A DNA stretch of 64,000 nucleotides from Manis javanica (Eukaryota > Chordata > Mammalia > Pholidota > Manidae). Numbering within the stretch: position 1 is the first letter of the stretch; every line of letters begins with the position of its first letter. The notes under the pieces are model-generated. The model saw only the letters and a program-made list of their open reading frames with translations, was not told the DNA's origin and did not search any database. Positions 12,934 through 24,600 of the stretch are shown piece by piece. Location: assembly GCF_040802235.1 (NCBI RefSeq), contig NC_133169.1:48305034-48369033 (forward strand), read 5' to 3'. The position numbers were made by a program, and so were the translations under genes.

Positions 12934-14023
12934 ATGCTCTCTTGCCGTGGCTCCCCAGAGGCGCTCCCGGCAGTCTGAGTCACCATGCACATGTAACCAC
13001 ATGAACGACCAGTGCCACACACACGCATGTGTTGACAATGTGGCAGTCAGCTAGAGTGCTCGAAAGAGAGAAACAGGAGAAAACGTGGACTCTCTCTCCT
13101 GTATAATGGGAAATGCTTCTCCCTAATTCAGGGGGAGCTTTGCTCATGGCCCCCTCCATGTCCCCAGGGCCCCCCTAGGCCTCTAGGCTGGGCAACCACC
13201 ACGAGTCATTAGTGCCCCGCCTCCTCTGGCCTTAGAGTCTCTCAGCCCTCGGGCCCTCCAGGAGCCACCTCAAGTCACAACACTTTTTTTTCTCTTTTCT
13301 GGAAATGCTTGTGCTGTGAAGAAAGGTGTAAACATGGTTGCCCTGGTGTCATTTTCGTTACCTGTAAATGTGAGCCCCCAGCTACTGGCTGTGTCTTCAT
13401 AAGGGAGGGGCTCAAGTCCGAGGCTGCGTTCCTTCCTGCTGCTCCCGCGGTGGCTTCATGACCCTGGGAGGACCGAGGCTCACCAGCGGCTTGTTCACAG
13501 AGAGCATAGGCGCACCCACCTGCTGCCTTTCCTGAGGCAGGACGTAAGTGCGGTGTTCCTATGCCAAGGACTACCGGGGGCACTTCCCCCCACAGCATTT
13601 TCTGGTGTTTTAGTGGAAACATTTGGACCTGATCACTGATTCCAGAAATCTCTTTACTCTCTGAGCTGATAAGTGAGCAAACTCTTTGCAGTGATGAGAT
13701 GCTGCCTTTGTGCTTGGAGGGTTGTGGGGCAAGGCTGGCTGGTGGAGGACTGGGTTATCCAGCAGCTCGTGCCTATTTTTCAGAGAACAGAGAGCACTTG
13801 TGTCTGAAGATGCTTGTTTGTTTGTTTTTTTTCAAGTGAGAAAGTTGTAAGAGATTTTGGAATAAGCAGAATGTTTCCTGGGTGTCTCCAGCGGGAAACT
13901 GTGCAATATTTACTGCGTAACCACAGGGTTTTCTGATTCTAAGCTCTTATTACCTTGGAGGTATTTGAAAAATTAATGAGTTTTGACTATTAGAAGCAAT
14001 GCAAAATAATTATTCTGTGGGAG

Positions 14024-14044
14024 TTTTTTTTTTTTTTTTTTTTT
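14024..14044. repeat. T21 homopolymer
   Basis: A run of 21 T at the edge of the MaLR LTR in block A. The corresponding position of block B (near 54.51-54.53 kb) lacks the run, so it expanded after the duplication. Confidence 0.9.
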
Positions 14045-14045
14045 A

Positions 14046-14400
14046 GTATTTCAGGCTATAACAAAATTCCACAGACAGGGTGGCTTTTAAACAGAAATTT
14101 ATTTCTCCTATTTCTGATGATGTGAAGATCAAGATCAAGACACCCGTAGATTCAGTGTCTGGTAAGAGCACATTTTCTACATGGCTGCCTTTCCTCTGTA
14201 AGCTCACATGAGGAAGATGCAGCTAGCTCTGGGGACTCTTTAATGAAAGCACTAATGCATTCATAACGTCTCTGCCTTCACAACTAAGATACCTTCCAGT
14301 GTACCACCTACTTAGTGATCACTTTTAATGTTGAATTTCATCTATGAACTTTGGTGGGACACATACTTTCACTTTGCAGCGGGCATATAGGGCCTGTCTG
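14046..14400 (-). mobile_element. MaLR (ERVL-MaLR) LTR relic
   Basis: On the minus strand it ends with the typical MaLR 3' segment (ATAAATTTCTGTTTAAA-like, then CACCCTGTCTGTGGAATTTTGTTATAGC-like). It contains the AGACACTGAATC/CATGTAGAAA middle section and begins with a GTGTCCCACCAAA-type 5' segment. The paralogous LTR is at 54.53 kb. Confidence 0.7.
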
Positions 14401-14739
14401 TGGAGGGACAGTGGACCTTCTGCCCTTGCCTTAGACCCTCCACTCATCCCATGTCACACTCATTTCAATGATCTTTGACCACAATTATGTTTCTGTTCTG
14501 GGCTTCTCCATTCAACTAGCAGTAACACCTGCCATCATTAGTAATCAGTTAAATACAACCCTTAACATGAACTTATTTTATATTCCTTTGATAGTCATGG
14601 TTTTACCTTCTTTGAAAATTACCTTTGCAGAGTATCTAGGATGGGGGCTGTCATCAAGCACACCCTGCTGGAAATAGCCCACTGTAGTGCCTGAGAAAAC
14701 CCTATTTGTATGACTGTTTCTGTTTTTATTTATTTATTC

Positions 14740-14885
14740 TCTCTTTTTTTTTACTTTTTGTTGAGGTACAACAGTATATTGGTTTTAGGTCTATGACACA
14801 GTGATTTGCAATTTACGTACATTATGAAATACTCACTACAGTAGGTGTAGTTACCATGTGTCACCATACCGTTGGTTTCCAAGCT
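14740..14885 (-). mobile_element. L1 3' UTR fragment
   Basis: The plus strand reads 'tgttgaggtacaac', then 'tattggttttaggt' and 'cacagtgatttgca'. This is the antisense of a common laurasiatherian L1 3' end and resembles positions 181-260. The fragment is short and heavily 5'-truncated. Confidence 0.6.
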
Positions 14886-15930
14886 CTTCAGGAGCTTGCA
14901 GGTGCAATGTGAAACTGGTCTCCATATTCAGAGGGTGGGGAGAAAGAGGCAGGCAACCCAAGGCTGGTAGGTGGCAGGTTCAGTAAAGGAGGGCACATGC
15001 ACACAAGGCTTGCCTTGGGCAACTGCCAGATGGGAAGATCTCTGCACACGTCTGCCTTAAATGTTTTATAGAAGCCGTAATTGGGTTCAGCCAAGACTAC
15101 TTTCCAGATGGTCTCAATACCACATCACAATCTCAAGGCTACTGAGGCCGTCTCTGGGAGTGGAGAAGCCGGGCAGAACCCCCGTTCCCAGGATAGGGTA
15201 AGGGCTGATGAGCCTGGATGGCTGTTGTCCAGCATTCGGGCACCAGATGGTCACCTCTTCTCCAGGAACTTTCCCAACACTCCTCCCTTACAACCAGCTC
15301 TTACAGGTCACACACCACCACCCTCTGCAGTGCGCTCCAAACAGTTCACAAGGGCCTCCCTAGCATGGATGCCTCCCTCAGCGGCTCTCTGACTGCACTG
15401 GAGGCACATCTCACAGGAACAACACAGGTGTGTATGAGAAACAGATTAAGACAATTACCCAAATCACTGACACTGTTTTCCACCAAGAAGCCCAGAATCC
15501 AAATCACTGATTTATTAAGTCCCCTGGGTCAGGGGACTGGTTCGCTAAGTTCATTTGTGTCCTCATGCGATTTGATAAGATGACACATCAGCAGATTTAT
15601 CAATATGAACACACAACATTATGCTTGGATAGTGGCACAGGTGCCCTCTTACGAGGCAGTAATGGCTAAGGCCATCCTATTTTGGAAGACAGCTTTTCTC
15701 AGACACATTTTAGTGTTCAGTAGGGAAAGGCTTTGTTGACTATCATTCAAGGCTCACTGGGTGAATTTAGGCAGGACTCTAAGAGTGCTGTATTGTTTTC
15801 CAGACCAATGAACGGAACAAAGACAGTGGCCAATAATATATTCCTGCTGTATTTAGGTCCTCATAGGTTGGATACATGCATATTTACAATTGTTTTATCC
15901 TCTTCTTGGATTTATCTTTTTATCCATTAC
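14886..15930. other. Unassigned, possibly a diverged repeat
   Basis: A moderately GC-rich stretch (14.9-15.7 kb) without convincing coding potential. The 103 and 121 codon ORFs overlap in different frames and match no family I recognise. It may be an old LTR, but no LTR signals were identified. Confidence 0.4.
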
Positions 15931-18780
15931 ATGTAACCCTTATCTCTTATTATAGCCTTTGTGTTAGAGTTGTTTTCTGATATAGCCATTACTTCTCCAG
16001 GATTTTTTTTCACTTCCATTTGCATGGAATGTATTTTCCCATCTCTCACTCTTGGTCTTTGTGTCTTTATGTCTCTTGCAAGTTTCTTGTAGGCAACATA
16101 TAGCTGGATCTTGTTTTTTTTTAATCCATTCAGTCACCTTACATCTTCTGATTGGAGCATTTGGTCCATTTACATGTAAAGAAATTATTGACATGTATAT
16201 ACTTATTGCAATTTTCTTCATTGTTTTCTGGCTGCTCTTCTCTATCCCATTCTTCTCTTGTTCTCTTTACTTATGATTTGATGATTGTCTTTAGTTTTAT
16301 GCTTAGGTTCCTTTATCATTATTTTTGTGTATCTATTATGGTTCTTGGTTTATGATTACCATGAGGTTCTTGTATAACATGCTATATATAAACATATACA
16401 GCATATTATTCTAATTTGATGATTATTTTAGTTCAAACACATTTTAAAATTATACATTTTTCATTCCCCTTCCACATTTTATGTATATTATGCCATACTT
16501 TATAACTTTTTGTGGAGGTAAGCCTTAAAAATTTTTGTAAATATAATTTATTTTACTACTTTTGTTTTTTAACCTTCATTGACCTAACTTTACTGTATAT
16601 TTGACTGACCAGTTATTTTTTTTCTGTATTATTTTCTTACTTCTAGTTATGGCCTTTTCCTTTCCACGTAATGTCTTTTTAACATTTCAAGTCTGGTTTA
16701 CTTGTGATGAACTCCTTTAACTTTTGTTTATTGGGAAATTCTTTGCCTCTCCTTCAATTCTGAATGATAACCTTGCTGGATAGCATATTCTTAGTCACAG
16801 GATTTTTTCCTTTAGTATTTTAAATATATTGTGCCACTCCATTCTGGACTGCAAAGATTCCACATCAGCTGGCAGCCTTATAGGGTATTGCTTGCATGTA
16901 ACTATTTGCGTTCTCTTCTTGTTATTAAGATTCTCTGCCTATCCTTAACTTTTGACAGTTTCATTATTATGTATCTTGGTGTGGAGCTTTTTGGGTTCAC
17001 CTTGTTCAGGACTCTCTGTACATCCTGGACCTGTCTGTTTTTGTTCCCCAGGTTCGTTAATTTTTTAGCTGTTATTTCTTCAAATAAGTTTCCTCTCCCT
17101 TTCTCTCTGTTTTCCTTCTTATTGTTGCTCTTTTTTTCTTTTTGCTGTTCATCTTGGGTGCTCTCCATTACTATCTTCCACATTGCTGATCCACTTTTCT
17201 GCATCCCTTAGGCTGCTGCTGATTGCCTTTAATGTATTTTTAACTTCAGTTGTATCCTTCATTTCCTTTGTTTCCTTTTTCTATTTTTTAGCTATTTTTT
17301 GAAGTTCTCACTGAGTCCATCTACTCTTCTCAAGTCAAGTGAGCATCCTTATGATCATTACTTTGAACTCTTTATCAGGTAGATTTCTTATCTTTTAAAA
17401 AAATTCTTTTTCTGAAGATTTTTCTTGTTATATCTTTTGGAGTATATCCCATCTCCTCCTTTGTCTGACTGTGTGGCTGTGTCTATGTGTTAGTTAGGTC
17501 AGAAATATCATCTGATCTTGAAAGTAGTGGCTTTCTGTAGAAGGCATAGTCTGGGACCCAGAACCATAACCCACCTCGTTTGTCAGCAGAAACGGATGCC
17601 CCGGCGTGTCAGCTCTGTGGACTGTATGTGACTTATGCTGTGACTAGGATGTGACTGCTGTGTGCATGCTTGTGGGTGGGGCCCAACCCCAGCAGGGTGG
17701 TCCAGCTGCAGCTGCTGCATCTGTGCTGGTGGGTGGGGTCAGCCTCTGGCACACATGGCTGAGGGGCCCAGCTGCAAAAGCTGTGGGTGCACTGGTGGGT
17801 ATGGACAGCCCCTTTTCTCTGGGGCAAGAGTGCTTTGGGGGCATTCTGGATCTGGCTGGGGATCCCTGCTATTGTCGTGCAGCAGTAGATGATTTGAGGG
17901 AATGCCAGTCCTGACCAAGGCCACCAACCAGCTGTGGCAGAGTGGGAGCCATGCCAGAAAGGCACCTACTGGGGTGGACAGATTCCCTGGGGTGGACCTG
18001 CTAGCAGAACACTGGGGCATAGCAAGCAGTGCTGGCAAAGCAGATGAAGACTATTCGAACTGGCTCCTGTCAGAACAGGTTGAAGGAAGGCAAGAAAAAG
18101 GGCACTTGCCAGCAATTCCATTCTCAAAGAAATTCCCTTCAGATCCCTGCCCTTCCAGCATTCATCCGGAAATTTGTCAATAAATCTCCTTCACACATAA
18201 CCCAACACTTTTTCAAACTCCTGCCTCTGTATTGGGTCTCAGACTTAATGATACAGCTCACTGGCCCATTAAGAGTGGACTCTAAGTTTTCTATAGCCCT
18301 CTGGAATTTCTGGGGTTAAGCCTTACTGAGGTCTTTCAGAAAGGAGACAGTCCTTCAGCAGATCCGAGATGACTGCTTGGCTAATCTCAGCAGAATTGGA
18401 GTCCCTGAGCCCCGCATCTTGGTCTCCAGTTTTGATGAGGATGACTTTGATTTCCCAAGACTGCATGAGATGATGCTGGGAATTAAGCCCTGCTTATTTT
18501 CAAATCCAGACATTAAAGAGGCTCATCTACCCAGTACAAATTCCCAGGACACAGGGGTCCAATGTGGGGTCTGATCCCCACTCTGCAGGGAGGACCTCCA
18601 TGCCTGTGCTGTCCCTTCTGTTGGTGGGACTTGATTCCCATCCATGTCTCTACCTCTCCTGTCCTTTTTAATGTGACATTCATATATCTTCTGCTAGACT
18701 TTTGGTCGTTTTCACTGTGAGTTTTCAGCCGTGCTGTGTCTGTAGGAGGTGAACTCAGCATCCTCCTGTGTCACCGCCTT
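15930..18780 (-). mobile_element. LINE-1 5' half, minus strand
   Basis: Read on the minus strand: GC-rich 5' UTR (about 18780-17550), ORF1 region (about 17500-16600), inter-ORF DNA, and the start of the ORF2 endonuclease (16221-15964, including the LNVNGPNAPI-type start and a CCLQET motif). Everything beyond the early endonuclease is missing, so this is the 5' portion of an element that was 3'-deleted and not the usual 5'-truncated copy. The 5' UTR has imperfect ~65 bp repeats around 17.65-17.85 kb. A piece of IRG gene sits inside the 5' UTR at 18327-18478. Confidence 0.8.
18327..18478 (+). pseudogene. IRG GTPase gene fragment inserted in L1 5' UTR
   Basis: About 152 bp nearly identical to positions 20566-20720 of the IRG exon: about four substitutions and one 3 bp deletion. 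It encodes the stretch after the G4 region (NLSRIGVPEPRI, then SSFDEDD and DFPRLHEMML). L1 5' UTR sequence lies on both sides, and the 7 bp word TTAAGCC occurs at 18316-18322 and again at 18483-18489. Dropping one copy plus the insert restores a continuous L1 5' UTR. There is no poly(A) tail. Its orientation matches the neighbouring IRG gene. Confidence 0.88.
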
Positions 18781-18789
18781 TCTGAGTTT

Positions 18790-19284
18790 TGTATAAATAA
18801 TTTCAAGATCACAGTTTCCTGACACACTCTTCCACACTGACAGTGCATAATAGAGGGCCCCATGGATGACATACTAATAATTTCCTTGGATTGCTCTGGC
18901 TCAATGAGATATCTATATTTTAAAACCACTGAATTGAAAAGGGACAAAGGGCTCTTATTTTCTTCCGATTCTGTTTCCTGTCACATGTTCTAAAGTCAAC
19001 CCCAATTCATCCATGAGGTAAAGTAAATAGACTTTAAGCTGCCACGGGACAGCTACTGCCAATACAAGTACGAAGTTGTCCCCATTACAGAACATTCCTC
19101 CTGGTGGGTGTTTCCTACCCCATGCCTCCCCCGCAAGCAAAGTCCTTCCCCAGTTTGCTCCAGTGCACGGGAAGTGCGGTCTGTCTGAAATCCCTCTTCT
19201 CACCGACATGCTGGCCTGAGTGAATCTTCGTGGACAATGGAAAGATGCTGGACTCTGTATTAACAGAAAAATGCATATTGTCTT
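18790..19284. other. No recognisable feature
   Basis: Spacer between the L1 5' end and the MLT1 LTR. No gene or repeat identified. It could hold the untranslated first exon or promoter of the IRG gene, but no GAS or ISRE-quality site was seen. Confidence 0.4.
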
Positions 19285-19730
19285 CATTAGTATACAACCT
19301 TAGTGGCTTATAACAACACATATTTATTTGCTTACAGTTTCTGGAGGTAGATATCCAAAATTCATCTTAAGGGGCTAAAATCAAGGTGTGAGCAAGGCTG
19401 GTTCCCTCTGGAGCTTCCAGAATACAATCCACTTCTTTTTCTTCTCCAGCCTCTAGAGGTTGTCTGCCTTCCTTAGCTCACGGCCCTTCATCTGTCTGCC
19501 TGGATTTTCACCCCAACCTCTACTTGCACCATCCTGCCTCCTTTTCTGCATAAGGTGCCCTGTGATTATATTGAACCCACATGGGTAATTCAAGATAATC
19601 TTTCCATCTGAGGGGACTTAACTAAATCACACCAGCAAAGTGCCTTTTGCCGTGGAAAGGAACACATTCACAGATTCTGGGGCTCAGGATGTGGACATCT
19701 CTGGGGACCACTGTTCTGTCTTTCCTGAAA
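19285..19730 (-). mobile_element. MLT1-type MaLR LTR
   Basis: The minus strand follows the MLT1 LTR from its start (GACAGAACAGTGGTCCCCAG, then GATGTCCACATCCTGAGCCC) to its end (GTTATAAGCCACTAAGGTTG). The middle AAAAGGCACTTTGC/TGTGATTTAG/AAGTCCC section is also present. It lies about 240 bp upstream of the IRG start codon. Confidence 0.75.
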
Positions 19731-19931
19731 CCTGGGACATAGGAATCACTGCCTAGAGATCATATAGTCCCTTCCTTAGAGATGGAAACAAAACCCATCA
19801 GGAAAAATGACTTAGTAAAAGTAACATGAGTAAGTGTGAGACGATGGGGCTGATCTGCTGAGGCCAGCACCTTTCCTTGGCTGACTTGGTGTGCATGTTC
19901 CGATGCTCCTTTCACCTCACCTTCTTGTGCG

Positions 19932-19947
19932 CTCTTCTCTTCCACAG
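19932..19947 (+). other. Splice acceptor before IRG coding exon
   Basis: The pyrimidine-rich ctcttctcttccacag ends 20 nt before the IRG start codon. IRG genes typically carry the whole coding sequence in one exon, spliced to a short untranslated exon, and this site fits that plan. Confidence 0.6.
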
Positions 19948-19967
19948 GCCTTCCAGAGCTAACCGGC

Positions 19968-21226
19968 ATGGATCGGTTAATCTCACACTTCCTTTCACAA
20001 AAGAATTTTAAGCAACTGGCCTTTGACTTAGTCGCTTACTATCCCACATTAAAGAGTAAGGTAGCGGGGATCCTCTCTCCAAAAACCCTCGCTAGCACTA
20101 CAGCAGCACTGCAGGAAGGGAAACTAAAAGATGTGGATAATATAATTCAGAAATCACTTTTGGATGCAGAGAATGCTTCCCTGGATGTGGCTGTGATCGG
20201 GAATCTGGAGCTGGGAAATCTAGTTTCATCAATGCCCTGTCAGGAATCAGTCACGAAGAGGAGGGGTCTGCTAAGGTTGGAATTGTGGACACCACAATGG
20301 AGAAAATCCCCTATCAACATCCAAAATACCCCAATATGACCTTCTGGGACCTACCTGGGACCAGCTCCCCCAATTTCCACCCACAGAAATATCTAGAAAT
20401 GGTGGAATTTTCTAAGTATGACTTCTTCTTCATCATTTCCTCCTCCCTGTTCAAAAACAGTGATGCTTCTCTGGCCCAGAAAATCGAGGATATGGGGAAG
20501 AAGTTCTACTTTCTAAGAACCAAAGTGGACAATGATTTATGTAATGAAAAGAAAAGCAAACCGAGGTCTTTCAAAAAGGAGACAGTCCTTCAGCAGATCC
20601 GAGATGATTGCTTGGCTAATCTCAGCAGAATTGGAGTCCCTGAGCCCCGCATCTTCTTGCTCTCCAGTTTTGATGAGGATGACTCTGATTTCCCAAGACT
20701 GCATGAGATGATGCTGAAAAAGCTACCTGGTTGTAAGCAATACATCTTTGAGATGCAGTCACCCAGTTTGTCTGAGGCTTTCAGTGAGATTAAGAGAGAT
20801 TTCCTCAAGGAGAAGATCTGGTTGGAGGCCCTGAAATCATCTGCTTTGGCCTTCATTCCCTTCACGGCCTTCTTCAGGGGCTTTAATTTGCCCCAACAGG
20901 AGAAGTGCTTGAACTTTTACTGAAGCTGTTTGGGTTTGGATAAGAAATCAATCCAAGAGATAGCCCGGAAGCTGGGCACATCTGTGCAGGAGATTGAGAG
21001 CTACACCAAGTCCTTGAATTTCTGGTCACTTGTGAGGGATGACCGTATAGCAGCAAATGCCATGAACTGTGTTGAATCCTTTTGCTCAATAACTGAATGC
21101 TTCCAATCTTGTATATTCCAAGTTTGTAAAACCTACCTTCTGCGTATGAAATTTCTCAAGACAGTGGCTGATGATGCCAAAATTCTCTTGCATAAGACTT
21201 TAGAGAGCAAGTCTAAGAATATGTAG
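19968..21226 (+). pseudogene. Immunity-related GTPase (IRG), two lesions
   Basis: Interferon-inducible p47 GTPases assemble on pathogen-containing vacuoles and disrupt them. This exon spans an N-terminal helical region, the G domain and a C-terminal helical domain, about 419 codons in total, the family's normal length. Seen directly: the switch/G3 motif WDLPG, the G4 motif TKVD, and a FFIISSSLFKNS core strand. The P-loop codons (a GKS-type signature) are present but shifted. One base is missing near 20200, so the first frame (from 19968) runs out of register and stops at 20339, while the second frame carries the rest. A TGA at 20921-20923 interrupts the C-terminal domain, after which the same frame stays open to 21226. 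With no P-loop in frame, a functional GTPase is unlikely. A GKS-type effector is more likely than a GMS regulator. A sequencing error at either lesion cannot be excluded. Confidence 0.9.
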
Positions 21227-21528
21227 AGATGGGTTGAGTTGTCCAACTAAATAGTAAATTGGTTTCAGATCTTGTATTAGTTTGGTGTGACTGGGATCCT
21301 CTTCCACTCATTGCCAATACTAACTCTTCCCTAAAGTGGAAAGAATGCTCTTCTTTGGAGGGAGACCATTGTCTCACCCTTCACTGCTATGCAAAGGGGA
21401 CTTGGCCATAGCCGCTTTTCTCTACTCCCTGGGCAATTTACCTTGAATAACAACAGAAATGCAGCTAGTACTTTTCATTAATCTCCATGTGTTATGAGGC
21501 AGTTTGCATTTGCTTGATTTACTTATGT

Positions 21529-21534
21529 AATAAA
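21529..21534 (+). promoter_or_regulatory. Polyadenylation signal of IRG transcript
   Basis: AATAAA lies about 300 nt after the IRG stop codon, at the end of apparently unique 3' UTR-like sequence and before the next L1 begins. Confidence 0.5.
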
Positions 21535-21639
21535 CACTTGGCAACAATCAAGATAACTGTTTTCCATTGACTTTTTATGAATTATTTTCCTAGTCATCAT
21601 ATTAATACCCCCCTCACCAAACTAAGGGAAAATCCAAGA

Positions 21640-24600
21640 GTATGGAAATATGGCTAAGTGGACAATTTATTGTGCAGTGGGGAACCACAGCATGTTCTAG
21701 AGTGCCACATGTCCAAGTTCAGCTGGGGAATAGAGGGAAGGGACCAAAGTCAGGGATTATATTTCAGGGACATCACCTGCCTGCAAACCCACTGTCTCCA
21801 CTATTGTTCCAGACTACCCAGAGATCAACCCAGCTACAGCAACTACACAGCTTAACGCAGAGGCTTCTCCCTGTGTGCAGCTCACTATGACCCCATCCAT
21901 CGTCCTAGGCCATCCTGAGGGCCACCCTGCCCACAGCAACTTAGGAATTAACTCAGAGGCCATTCCCTGCATGCAGCTCACTGGCTCTGACAACAGAGAC
22001 AGGCACTGCATCTGGGACACACAAAAGGGCTTGGTCCTCCCAGCAGGCACTGGCACCACTCACCTGTGACCCCCACCATTGCTTCAAGATTATGAAAAAT
22101 GGAAGAACCTTGTTCAATCCAAAATCCCTCAAACACCAGAAAGAGGGCTCAGTGAAACTGAAATCACCAATCTCCCTGGAAAAGAATTCAAAATAAAAGT
22201 CATAAGCATGCTGATGGAGCTACAGAAGAATATGTAAGACCTAAGCGATGAATTTCGGAGGGAGACAACAGAAATGAAACAATGGAGGGATTTAAGGAAG
22301 ACTGGATGAGGTGCAAGAGATTGTTAATGGAACAGAAAACAGAACAGGAATACAGAGAAGCTGAGGCAGAGAGATAGAAGGATCTCTAGGAATGAAAGAA
22401 TATTAAGAGAACTATGTGACCAATTCAAATGGAACAATATTTGCATTATAGGGGTACCAGAAGAAGAGAGAGAAAAAGGGATAGAAAGTGTCTTTGAAGA
22501 GATAATTGCTGAAAATTTCCACAATCCGGGGAAGGAAATAGTCAATCAGACCATGGAAGTCCACAGATCTCCCAACACAAGGGACACAAGGAGGACAACA
22601 CCAAGACATATAATAATTAAAATGGCAAATGTCAAAGACAAGGACAGAGTATTAAAAGCAGCCAGAGAGAGAAAAAGATCACCTACAAATGAAAACCTAT
22701 CAAGCTATCATTAGACTTCTCAGCAGAAACCTTACAGGCCAGAAGAGAATGGCATGGTATATTTAATGCAATGAAACAGAAGGGCCAAGAAACTGTATCT
22801 AGCAAGATTATCATTTATATTTAAAGGAGGGATTAAACAATTCACAGACAAGCAAAAGTTGAGAGAATTTACCTCCCACAAACCACCTCTACAGGATATT
22901 TTAAAGGAGCTGCTCTAGGTGGAAGTGCTCCTAAAGCTAAATAGATGTCACCAGAGAAAATAAAACCACAGCAAAGAAAGTAGAGCAACAAAATACTAAC
23001 CAAAATCAAAATAAAATCAGCTATCCACAAAATCAATCAAGGGAAACACAAAAGAGTACAAAATGAAACAGATAAGATATAAAGGGTGGAGGAGGAAGAA
23101 TAAAAAGGAAGAGAAATAAAGAATCATCAGACTGTGTTTTAATAGCATAATAAGTCAGTTAAGGTAGATGGTTAGATAGTAAAGAAGTTACCCTTGAACC
23201 TTTGGCAACCACGAATCCAAAGCCTGCAATGGCAGTAAATACACCCTAAATATAAATGGACTGAATGCACCAATGAAAAGACACAGAGTAATAGAATAGA
23301 TAAAAAAAAGCAAGACCCATCTATATGCTGCCTACAAGAGACTCATGTCAAACCCAATGACATACACAGAATAAAAGTGAAGGGATGGAAAAAGATATTT
23401 CATGCAAACAATAGGGAGAAAAAAGCAGGTGTTGCAGTACTTGTATCAGACAAAATAGACTTCAAAACAAAGAAAGTAACAAGAGATAAAGAAGGACATT
23501 ACATAATAATAAAAGGGGCAACCCAACAAGAGGCTATAACCATTATAAATATCAATGCATCCAACACAGGAGCACCTATATACATGAAACAAATATTAAC
23601 AGAATTAAAGGAGGAAATAAAATACAATGCATTAGGAGACTTCAAGACACCACTCACTCCAAAGGACAGATCCACCAGACATGAAATAAGTAAGGACACT
23701 GAAAAATACATTAGACCAGATGGACATAACAGAAATCTACAGAACTCTCCACCCAAAAGCAGCAGGTACACATTCTTCTCAAGTGCACATGGAACATTTT
23801 CCAGAATAGACCACATACTAGGCCACAAAAAGAGCCTCAGTAAATTCAAAAAGATTGAAATTCTACCAACCAACTTCTCAGATCACAAAGGTATAAAACT
23901 ACAAATAAATTGTACAAAGAAAACAAAAAGGTTCACAAACACATGAAGGCTTAACAACATGCTCCCAAATAATCAATGGCTTAATGACCAAATTAAAACA
24001 GAGATCAAGCAATATATGGAGACAAATGACAACAACAGCACAATGCTCCAACTTCTGTGGGAAGCAGCAAAAGCAGTACTAAGAGGAAAGTATATAGCAA
24101 CCCAGTCCTATTTAAAGAAGGAAAAACAATCCCAAATGAATAGCCTAAATTCACAATTATTGAAACTGGAAAAAGAGGAACAAATGAGGCCCAAAGTCAG
24201 CAGAAGGAGGGACAAAATAAAGATTAGAGAAGAAATAAATAAAATTGAGAATAAAACAATAGAAAAAATCAATGAAACCAAGAGCTGGTTCTTTGAGAAA
24301 ATAAACAAAATAGATAAACCCCTAGCCAGACTTACTAAAGGAAAAAGAGAATCTGCACACATAAACAGAATCAGAAATGAGAAAAGGGAAATCATTACAG
24401 ACACCACAGAAATACAAACAATTATTAGAGAATACTGTGAAAATCGATATGCTAACAAGCTGCATAACCTACAAGAAATGGACAACTTTCTAGAAAAATA
24501 CAATCTTCCAAGACTGACCAAGGAAGAAACAGAAAATATAAACAGACCAATTACCAGCAATGAAATTGAATCAGTAATTAAAAAAATACCCAAGAACAAA

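Larger units (their letters stand above)
13330..14660. repeat. Duplicated block, copy A
   Basis: A ~1.3 kb segment that aligns collinearly, with substantial divergence, to 53.87-55.57 kb. Shared landmarks in order are 'ccgaggctg' followed by 'ccttcctgctgctc', 'cagcattttctg', 'gtgagcaaactctttgca', a MaLR LTR, and a tail with 'attctccattca' and 'taatcagt'. The blocks have the same orientation and are about 40 kb apart. The pairing goes beyond the shared MaLR, so it is a segmental duplication and not two insertions of one repeat family. Confidence 0.75.

Noticed and set aside
17633-18319. Cluster of GC-rich ORFs on both strands
   Set aside because: They fall in an L1 5' UTR; overlapping frames reflect base composition.
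19782-19795. ISRE near the IRG coding exon (GGAAACAAAACC)
   Set aside because: One mismatch in the second GAAA half and located in the presumed intron 3' end; too weak to call.
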